Assembly (NCBI GenBank): GCA_946885815.1
Contig: CAMPHE010000088.1
Coordinates: 1-6,920 of the forward strand
DNA: 6,920 bases
Reading direction: 5' to 3'
Source of the DNA: an uncultured Arenimonas sp.
GTDB lineage: Bacteria > Pseudomonadota > Gammaproteobacteria > Xanthomonadales > Xanthomonadaceae
Both the position numbers and the translations under genes were made by a program. Positions 1 through 4,272 of this stretch are shown here, in pieces. The notes beneath the pieces were generated by a model, which was not told the DNA's origin, ran no database searches, and saw only the letters and a list, made by a program, of their open reading frames with translations. Each line of letters begins with the position of its first letter. Within the stretch, counting starts at the first letter, position 1.

Positions 1-165
1 GCCGGCTGGCGCACCGTCAGCGTGCCGGTGAACCATCGCGCGCGAGGCAGCGGCGCCTCGAAGTACACCAACCTCGGCCGCGCGCTGGTCGGCGTGCGCG
101 ACCTGATGGGCGTCGCGTGGCTGATCCGCCGCAGCAGCCGCCCGGCGGTACGCGAACTGGAGTGA
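1..165 (+). CDS. Glycosyltransferase family 2 (Dpm1-like), 3' end only
   Basis: This is the last 54 codons of a gene that begins before the window; the frame is open from base 1 to the TGA at 163-165. The visible tail has the pattern V-N-H-R-x-R-x-x-G-x-S-K-Y-x-N-L, then a helix-like stretch containing DLMGVAWL and a basic end. I recognise this as the conserved C-terminal end of dolichol-phosphate-mannose-synthase-like GT2 enzymes (ArnC/Dpm1 group). These transfer a sugar from a nucleotide donor to a polyprenyl phosphate at the inner membrane. The catalytic domain lies outside the window, so donor and acceptor cannot be judged. The LAB_N gene starts 4 bases after the stop, and its Shine-Dalgarno sequence lies in the last codons of this gene, so the two are probably one transcript. 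Family assignment is fairly safe; exact function is inference. Confidence 0.8.
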   Translation, partial: AGWRTVSVPVNHRARGSGASKYTNLGRALVGVRDLMGVAWLIRRSSRPAVRELE

Positions 166-169
166 AGCG

Positions 170-496
170 ATGAACGAAGTCCTGCCGTGGCTCGAGTGGA
201 CCGGGCTGCACGTCACCGCGTGGAAACTGGTGGGCTACACCGGCGCGCTGATGTTCGGCGGCCGCTGGTTCGTGCAGTTCTTCGCCTCGCGCCGCGCCGG
301 CAAGCCGGTGATCCCGCGGGTGTTCTGGTACATGAGCCTGCTCGGCAGCCTGATGACGCTCGGCTACTTCCTGTTCTCGGCGAAGCAGGACTCGGTCGGC
401 GTGCTGCAGAACCTGTTCCCCACCTTCGTCGCCGCCTACAGCCTCCACCTCGACATCCGCCACCGCGGCTGGCGGGGGGAGCGCACGCCGGAGTGA
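170..496 (+). CDS. Lipid A biosynthesis N-terminal domain (LAB_N) membrane protein
   Basis: A 108-residue protein that is nearly all membrane segments: about residues 18-39, 50-70 and 75-94, with basic loops (ASRRAGKPVIPR) between the first two. The motifs GGRWFVQFFASRRAGK, FWYMSLLGS and QNLFPTFVAAYSL are typical of the LAB_N family (Pfam PF07578). That domain occurs alone or fused to other envelope enzymes, and its biochemical role is not established. GGAG at 160-163 sits 6 bases before the ATG and supports this start. The neighbouring GT2 gene fits the common pairing of LAB_N proteins with polyprenyl-phosphate glycosyltransferases, as in aminoarabinose-type lipid modification. I infer a role in flipping or presenting lipid-linked sugars, which is not shown by the sequence. 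The length matches a stand-alone family member and it looks intact. Confidence 0.88.
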   Translation: MNEVLPWLEWTGLHVTAWKLVGYTGALMFGGRWFVQFFASRRAGKPVIPRVFWYMSLLGSLMTLGYFLFSAKQDSVGVLQNLFPTFVAAYSLHLDIRHRGWRGERTPE

Positions 497-507
497 CGAT
501 CGAAGGC

Positions 508-626
508 GATTCTTGCCACGACCGACACGAAATGCACGACCGAGCACGAATAAAGCATTGATAATCAAGACGATTCTGCTTTATCCGTGCTCGGTCGTGT
601 ACTTCGTGCAATTCGTGGCGAAGACC
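508..626. repeat. Long imperfect inverted repeat built of CACGA units
   Basis: Bases 508-557 pair without gaps to 577-626 around a 19-base loop (558-576). Over 515-557 against 577-619 there are 36 Watson-Crick pairs, one G-T pair and six mismatches. The innermost 23 bases (535-557 / 577-599) have a single mismatch. The left arm carries CACGA at 517, 526, 535 and 545, so a step of 9, 9 and 10 bases; the right arm mirrors it with TCGTG at 595, 604 and 613. The inner part (AATAAAGCA / TGCTTTAT) and the loop are much more AT-rich than the surroundings. It lies between LAB_N and the rpmB promoter and codes for nothing convincing. It may be a dispersed intergenic repeat, and as RNA it would fold into a long hairpin that could protect or end the upstream transcript. 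It lacks a T-tract, so a simple intrinsic terminator is unlikely. Confidence 0.85.
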
Positions 627-636
627 CCGCGAAAGC

Positions 637-665
637 TTGTAAGTGCCCGAACGCAAAGGCATAAT
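637..665 (+). promoter_or_regulatory. Sigma70 promoter of rpmB-rpmG
   Basis: TTGTAA at 637-642 (4 of 6 to TTGACA) and CATAAT at 660-665 (5 of 6 to TATAAT) are separated by exactly 17 bases. This is the best promoter-like pair in the window, and it lies in the only AT-containing stretch just upstream of the ribosomal protein genes. Transcription would start near 672, giving a leader of about 165 bases. The inverted repeat ends 11 bases before the -35 box. No mapping data are available, so this is a consensus-based prediction. Confidence 0.65.
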
Positions 666-671
666 GCGCGG

Positions 672-835
672 CTCGCTCCGCATCGCCTCCGGCCTCGGCC
701 CCGGGGAGTGCGATCTCCCGGCCCCGGCGGAGCGCCCGTGTCATCCCGCATCGCATGCGCCCGAAGGCTCCGGCCCGACGTCGCGGGGCCGCCGCCGTCC
801 GGGCTACGGACGGCACCGACCCAGGAGCCAAACTC
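672..835 (+). promoter_or_regulatory. Structured 5' leader of rpmB
   Basis: This stretch between the predicted start site and the rpmB ATG carries no credible gene. It can form a hairpin at 701-721 (CCGGG-AG / CT-CCCGG with one bulged G and a 6-base loop). It also has a perfect 8-bp hairpin at 794-814 (GCCGTCCG, loop GGCTA, CGGACGGC), which ends 9 bases before the Shine-Dalgarno AGGAG at 823-827. A competing long-range pairing of 719-726 with 784-791 is possible. Ribosomal protein leaders often bind their own product to control translation. Whether this one does is unknown, and high GC content makes chance stems likely. I do not recognise it as a named RNA family. Confidence 0.4.
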
Positions 836-1072
836 ATGAGCCGCATCTGCCAGGTCACCGGCAAGCGCGTGATGACGGGCAACAACGTCTCGCACGCGAA
901 CAACAAGACCCGCCGCCGTTTTCTTCCCAATCTTCACGAGCGCCGCTTCTGGGTCGCCTCGGAGAACCGCTGGGTGAAGCTGCGCCTTTCCATGGCTGCC
1001 CTGCGCACGATCGACAAGAACGGCATCGATTCCGTCCTCGCCGAAATGCGCGCCCGCGGCGAAAAGATCTGA
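836..1072 (+). CDS. rpmB: 50S ribosomal protein L28
   Basis: A 78-residue basic protein starting [20 protein letters not shown], the hallmark N-terminus of bacterial L28, followed by [12 protein letters not shown] and the conserved RFWV..E.RWVKLR segment. The length equals the usual proteobacterial form (about 78 residues). L28 binds 23S rRNA in the large subunit and helps late 50S assembly. AGGAG at 823-827, 8 bases before the ATG, fixes the start; the reading frame extends upstream of it but with non-homologous sequence. L28 of some bacteria carries zinc-binding cysteine pairs. Here only one cysteine (residue 5) is present, so it is the zinc-independent type. rpmG follows after 13 bases in the usual order, and the two are surely co-transcribed. 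Confidence 0.98.
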   Translation: MSRICQVTGKRVMTGNNVSHANNKTRRRFLPNLHERRFWVASENRWVKLRLSMAALRTIDKNGIDSVLAEMRARGEKI

Positions 1073-1085
1073 GGAGGACTGAACC

Positions 1086-1250
1086 ATGGCTTCCAAGCGC
1101 GACAAGATCCGCCTGACGTCGTCGGCCGGCACCGGCCATTTCTACACGACCGACAAGAACAAGAAGACCACGCCGGGCAAGATGGAGATCAAGAAGTACG
1201 ATCCCGTCGTCCGCAAGCACGTGATGTACAAGGAAGGCAAGATCAAGTGA
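1086..1250 (+). CDS. rpmG: 50S ribosomal protein L33
   Basis: A 54-codon gene, [20 protein letters not shown] at the start and [11 protein letters not shown] at the end, matching bacterial L33 in length and pattern (K-I-R-L, S-S-A-G-T-G-x-F-Y, KNK, KYDP). L33 is a small lysine-rich protein of the large subunit near the E site. It lacks the paired CxxC motifs of the zinc-binding form, so it is the cysteine-free type usual in gammaproteobacteria. AGGAGG at 1072-1077 overlaps the rpmB stop codon and stands 8 bases from the ATG, a near-perfect ribosome binding site. Its own stop codon lies inside a hairpin (1247-1267). The gene is the last of the rpmBG transcript, as shown by the terminator at 1311-1342. 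Confidence 0.98.
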   Translation: MASKRDKIRLTSSAGTGHFYTTDKNKKTTPGKMEIKKYDPVVRKHVMYKEGKIK

Positions 1251-1267
1251 GCCGCGCAGCGGCTCAC
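1247..1267 (+). repeat. 9-bp perfect hairpin spanning the rpmG stop codon
   Basis: GTGAGCCGC (1247-1255) and GCGGCTCAC (1259-1267) are perfect complements around a three-base loop GCA. The TGA stop of rpmG (1248-1250) is part of the left arm. No T-run follows, so it is not an intrinsic terminator by itself. The arm core AGCCGC/GCGGCT is the same as that of the REP hairpin just downstream, so the two can also pair with each other. It may protect the mRNA 3' end, or be part of a composite repeat. Confidence 0.7.
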
Positions 1268-1269
1268 GC

Positions 1270-1296
1270 GTAGGAGCGGCTTCAGCCGCGAACCGC
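1270..1296 (+). repeat. REP-like palindrome with GTAG head
   Basis: The element reads GTAGGAGCGGCTTCAGCCGC followed by GAACCGC. The head GTAG precedes a 6-bp stem GCGGCT/AGCCGC (1276-1281 / 1284-1289) with a TC turn. This form, a GTAG tetranucleotide plus a short imperfect palindrome, is the known layout of REP elements in Xanthomonas, Stenotrophomonas, Lysobacter and Pseudomonas, which are thought to be moved by REP-associated tyrosine transposases (RAYT). No RAYT gene is in the window. It sits in the 100-base gap between rpmG and the convergent kinase gene, a typical extragenic site. Confidence 0.75.
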
Positions 1297-1310
1297 TTTC
1301 CCGTTCACCG

Positions 1311-1342
1311 AAAAACCCGCCCGAGTGGCGGGTTTTTCTTTT
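1311..1342. terminator. Bidirectional rho-independent terminator
   Basis: AAAAACCCGCC (1311-1321), loop CGAGT (1322-1326) and GGCGGGTTTTT (1327-1337) form a perfect 11-bp stem. On the + strand it runs into TTTTTCTTTT (1333-1342), giving a strong terminator for rpmBG. On the - strand the five A residues at 1311-1315 become a U-tract, so the same hairpin can stop the histidine kinase operon, whose last stop codon lies at 1352-1354. This is the clearest intrinsic terminator in the window and fits its place between convergent genes. Confidence 0.93.
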
Positions 1343-1351
1343 CCCGCAGCG

Positions 1352-2674
1352 TCACCCCGCCGGCAACTCCAGCACCGCCACCAGCCCCGGCGCGCCCGCG
1401 TGCAGTGCCAGCCGGCCGCCGTAGCCCTCGGCGACATCGCGCACGATGGCGAGACCGAGACCGCTGCCGGGCGTGCGTTCGTCGAGGCGCACGCCGCGCG
1501 CCGGCAATGCGTCCAGCGAATCCGCCGGCAGCCCCGGCCCGTCGTCGCTCACCGTCAGCCGACAGCGCTCGGCCTGCGCGTCCACATCGACATGCACGCG
1601 CGATGACGCCCACTTGCCGGCGTTGTCCAGCAGGTTGCCGAGCATCTCTTCGAGATCCTCGCGACTGCCGGCGAATACGGCGTCCACCGCGGTCGCGGCG
1701 CGCTCGAACCGGACGCCGCGGCCGGCGTGCACACGCGCCATCAGCGCCAGCAGCGCGTCCACCACCGGCTGCACCGGCGTGCGCGCACGGGTGTCGGCCG
1801 CGACGCCGCGACCGAGGTGGCGGTCGATCGACGCCTGCATCCGCGCCACCTCCGCCTGCACGCGCGCCGCCAGCTCGGGCCCCGGCCGTTCGGCTTCCAT
1901 CGACAGCACCGCGAGCGGCGTCTTCAGCGCATGCGCGAGATCCTGCGCGGCGGTGCGCGCGCGGCGCACCGAGCGGTCGTGGTGTTCGAGCAGTTCGTTC
2001 AGATGCGTCGCGAGCGGCGCCACTTCGGAGGGCAGGCCGGCGGCCGGGAAGCTCGCGGTCTCGCCGCGGCGCACGCGCGCGGCGATCTGCGCGAGCGCGG
2101 TCAGCGGCCGCAGCGCGAAGCCGACCTGCAGCGCCAGCAATGCCAGCAGCGTCACCGCCACGAGGGCCACCGCGCCGCCGGCGAGCAGGCGGAACTCGGC
2201 CGTTTCGGCGCTGAGGCCGGCGCGATCGGCGGCGACCGCGAACATCACGGGCGTTGCCGAGTCGGGGAACCCCACCGCCTGCGCGAGCACGCGCAGCGTC
2301 GTGTCGCGCGGCCCGGGCGTTTCGAAGGCCTGCGCCGGCCCCGGGCCGGAAGACGAGGGCAGCTCGAGCCGCGCATCCCAGAGCGAGCGGGACTGGAACT
2401 GCCGATCGCCGGCGACCACGCGCCAGTAATGGCCCGAGTACAGCTGCGCGAACTGCGGGTCGCCCGGCTCCGCCTGCAGCATGAACCGGCCGCTCTCGTC
2501 GACCTCGCCCATCGCGATCAGCGTCCGCAGTTCCTCGGCGAGCATCCGGTCGAACGCGCGTTCGCTGGCGGCGGCGAAGGCCTGGCCGAGCCACAGCGCC
2601 ACCGCGAGCGACGCCAGCAGCACGCCGACGCCACCCGCGAGCAGCAGACGCAGCCTCAGCGAACGGCGATCCAT
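1352..2674 (-). CDS. PhoQ-like sensor histidine kinase
   Basis: A 440-residue inner-membrane kinase. Transmembrane helix 1 is about residues 10-32, a periplasmic sensor domain spans about 33-163, helix 2 is about 164-187, and a HAMP-like linker follows. The H-box is DLAHALKTPLAVL with the phospho-accepting His248. The N-box GNLLDNAGKW has Asn347 and Asn351; DDGPG (377-381) and GSGLGL (403-408) complete the ATP site, so all catalytic boxes are intact. DLAHALKTPL and the N-box form are those of the PhoQ-type group. The start ATG overlaps the stop of the response regulator gene (TGATG), with no clear Shine-Dalgarno, implying translational coupling. The periplasmic domain is acidic in places (MLAEELR, EVDESGR), but I see no recognisable ligand motif. 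The signal is therefore unknown; a cation, or a peptide sensed through the PepSY partner, is inference. Confidence 0.93.
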   Translation of the reverse strand: MDRRSLRLRLLLAGGVGVLLASLAVALWLGQAFAAASERAFDRMLAEELRTLIAMGEVDESGRFMLQAEPGDPQFAQLYSGHYWRVVAGDRQFQSRSLWDARLELPSSSGPGPAQAFETPGPRDTTLRVLAQAVGFPDSATPVMFAVAADRAGLSAETAEFRLLAGGAVALVAVTLLALLALQVGFALRPLTALAQIAARVRRGETASFPAAGLPSEVAPLATHLNELLEHHDRSVRRARTAAQDLAHALKTPLAVLSMEAERPGPELAARVQAEVARMQASIDRHLGRGVAADTRARTPVQPVVDALLALMARVHAGRGVRFERAATAVDAVFAGSREDLEEMLGNLLDNAGKWASSRVHVDVDAQAERCRLTVSDDGPGLPADSLDALPARGVRLDERTPGSGLGLAIVRDVAEGYGGRLALHAGAPGLVAVLELPAG

Positions 2675-3336
2675 CACGGCCCGTCGACCAGTCGGAAACC
2701 CTTGCCGCGTTCCGTGACCAGCCGGGCGGCGCCGATCTTGCGGCGGATACGACCGATGAGCACGTCCAGCGCATTGGAATCCGGGTCGATGCCCTGTTCG
2801 TAGACGTGTTCGCCGAGTTCGCCGCGACTCACCACGGCGTCGCCGCGATGCATCAGGTAGGCGAGGATGCGGTGTTCCTGCGCGGTCAGCGCCAGCGGCT
2901 CGCCGCGCAGCGTGAACCGGCCGGCGTTGTCGTCCAGCGCGAGCGCGCCGCGCACGAGCTGCGGGTGCGCGTGGCCGCCGCTGCGTCGGATCAGCGCGCG
3001 CAGCCGCAACACCAGTTCTTCGGTGGCGAAGGGTTTCACCAGGTAGTCGTCGGCACCGGCGTCGAAGCCGGCGAGCTTGTCGTGCCAGCGGCCGCGCGCG
3101 GTCAGCACGATCACCGGCAATCGCACGCCGTTGCCGCGCCACGCATCGAGCACGGCCAGGCCGTCCATGCCGGGCAGGCCGATGTCGAGCACGGCGGCGT
3201 CGTAGCTCTCGGTCTGGCCCCGGAACTCCGCATCGACGCCGTCGGCGGCGTGGTCGACCGCATAGCCGGCTTCGGTCAGCGCGGCCGCGAGCCGGTGCGC
3301 CAGGCCGGCGTCATCCTCGGCGAGGAGCACGCGCAT
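2674..3336 (-). CDS. PhoP/OmpR-family response regulator
   Basis: A 220-residue two-domain regulator. The receiver domain (1-115) has the acidic pair Asp8-Asp9, phospho-acceptor Asp51 in VLDIGLPG, Thr79 and Lys101 in DYLVKPF. The C-terminal winged-helix DNA-binding domain (about 125-218) carries LTAQEHRILAYL, the recognition-helix region DSNALDVLIGRIRRKIG and the terminal hairpin ERGKGFRLV. The DSNxLDVLIGRIRRKIG form is typical of PhoP-type regulators. The ATG overlaps the stop of the upstream PepSY gene (TGATG), and the gene in turn overlaps the kinase, so the three are made as one translationally coupled unit. It is surely phosphorylated by the downstream kinase. Targets cannot be read from the sequence, but the divergent PepSY gene and its own operon are natural candidates. 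Confidence 0.95.
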   Translation of the reverse strand: MRVLLAEDDAGLAHRLAAALTEAGYAVDHAADGVDAEFRGQTESYDAAVLDIGLPGMDGLAVLDAWRGNGVRLPVIVLTARGRWHDKLAGFDAGADDYLVKPFATEELVLRLRALIRRSGGHAHPQLVRGALALDDNAGRFTLRGEPLALTAQEHRILAYLMHRGDAVVSRGELGEHVYEQGIDPDSNALDVLIGRIRRKIGAARLVTERGKGFRLVDGP

Positions 3337-3734
3337 CAGGGCTTCTCGACCTCGACTTCGAGCAGCGCGCCGGTGCGCGCGTCGTATTCGAGTTCGCGGA
3401 TCACGCCGTCGTCGCCGAGGATCTCCACTTCGTACTCGCCGCGTTCCAGCTCGATCTCGAGCACCGTGCCGGCGTGGCGGCGCTGCGCATCGGCGAGCAC
3501 GCCTTCCAGCGGCACCATGTCGCCGCGCTCGACCGCGGCACGCACGCGTTCGTAGTCGCGCTGCGACAGCGCCGCGGCCGCGGTCGACGGCGGTGCGGGC
3601 GATGGCGACGGTTGCGGCACCGTCGCGGCCGCGGGCGTCGACGGCCGGTCCCGCACGTGCCCCGCGACGAACCACGCGCCGGCGAAAACGATCGCGGCCA
3701 GGCCGGCGAGCAGAAGGGCGGTGCGTGCGCGCAT
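3336..3734 (-). CDS. Membrane-anchored PepSY-domain protein
   Basis: A 132-residue protein with a single N-terminal membrane segment (about residues 5-26, preceded by MRAR). A Pro/Ala/Ser-rich linker follows (about 30-56, with PQPSPSPAPPS), and then a PepSY-like domain (about 57-131) with LSQRDYERVRAAVERGDMVP and YEVEILGDDGVIRELEYDAR. The topology puts the PepSY domain in the periplasm. Such genes often precede PhoP/PhoQ- or BqsR/BqsS-like systems and may dampen or tune the sensor; that role is inference. Its stop overlaps the regulator start. The start at 3734 is chosen because MRARTALLLAGLAAIV begins a good signal anchor. An in-frame ATG at 3755 would add seven residues (MCGILPP). Neither start has a convincing Shine-Dalgarno sequence. 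Confidence 0.82.
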   Translation of the reverse strand: MRARTALLLAGLAAIVFAGAWFVAGHVRDRPSTPAAATVPQPSPSPAPPSTAAAALSQRDYERVRAAVERGDMVPLEGVLADAQRRHAGTVLEIELERGEYEVEILGDDGVIRELEYDARTGALLEVEVEKP

Positions 3735-3851
3735 GGGCGGCAGGATGCCGCACATCCCTAACAGACGGGTGAACGACCACCTCATAGGCGCGTCATGCGG
3801 GATGCGGATAGTGGCGCCACCGGATCCACCCACCCCTGACGGAGAAACGCC
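3735..3851. promoter_or_regulatory. Divergent intergenic region between PepSY genes
   Basis: These 117 bases must hold promoters for both the PepSY-regulator-kinase operon (-) and the tandem-PepSY gene (+). On the - strand there is a possible direct repeat, GTTCA and GTTAG with starts 12 bases apart (+ strand 3758-3774), which could be a regulator site. Hexamer matches are poor on both strands: GATAGT at 3807-3812 is the best -10 toward the + gene, with no -35 partner. That would fit promoters that need an activator. GGAG at 3841-3844 serves the + strand gene. Confidence 0.4.
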
Positions 3852-4256
3852 ATGACCCTGAACCTGATCCCCCTGCTCGCCGCGCTGGCCAGCGCCGGCC
3901 CCGCCGACATCGCCGCCACGCTGCAGGCCGCCGGTTACGCCGAAGTCCGCGAGGTCGAGTACGACGACGGCCTGTGGGAAGCCGAGGTCCGCCGCGCGAA
4001 CGGCCTGTGGGGCGAAGTCGCCGTCGATCCCGCGAACGGCGAAGTGTTCGACGCGCAGTCGCCGCGCGCGCTGATCGAACTGCCCGCGGTGCTCGCCGCG
4101 ATCGAACAGGCCGGTTACCGCCAGGTCCACGACATCGATCGCGACGGCGCGCTGTGGGACGCCGACGCGTACGACCGTGACGGGCAGCGCGTGGAACTGC
4201 GCATCAGCGGCTACGACGGCCGGATCGTCACCGTCCAGCCCGACAGCGACGACTGA
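3852..4256 (+). CDS. Tandem PepSY-like repeat protein
   Basis: A 134-residue acidic protein made of two repeats that align without gaps at an offset of 60 residues (20-66 and 80-126). Shared positions include AGY (27-29 / 87-89), V32/V92, LW (41-42 / 101-102), E55/E115 and G63/G123. The pattern AGYxxVxxxxxxxxLWxAxxxxxxG resembles PepSY-type (PepSY_2/YpeB-like) domains. The N-terminus MTLNLIPLLAALASAG could be a signal peptide with cleavage near ASA-GPA, but it lacks the usual positive charge, so export is uncertain. GGAG 7 bases before the ATG supports the start. It is divergent from the PepSY-regulator-kinase operon, so it is a likely target or accessory of that system. No enzyme activity is indicated. 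It ends 16 bases from the convergent receptor gene. Confidence 0.8.
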   Translation: MTLNLIPLLAALASAGPADIAATLQAAGYAEVREVEYDDGLWEAEVRRANGLWGEVAVDPANGEVFDAQSPRALIELPAVLAAIEQAGYRQVHDIDRDGALWDADAYDRDGQRVELRISGYDGRIVTVQPDSDD

Positions 4257-4272
4257 TCGTCACCGGTCGGTT

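Noticed and set aside
513..680. Short frames through the inverted repeat on both strands (for example with a TNCTKYT-like pattern)
   Set aside because: The peptide pattern is produced by the CACGA repeat itself; no ribosome binding site or conserved protein is seen.
643..1116. A + strand frame across the rpmB leader and rpmB
   Set aside because: It overlaps rpmB in the wrong frame, has no homologous look, and arises from stop-poor GC-rich sequence.
1305..2774. A 489-codon open frame on the - strand over the kinase, and several long + strand frames over 1405-2803
   Set aside because: Low-complexity Arg/Ala/Gly-rich translations with no family features. They are GC-driven shadows of the kinase, whose catalytic boxes are all intact in its own frame.
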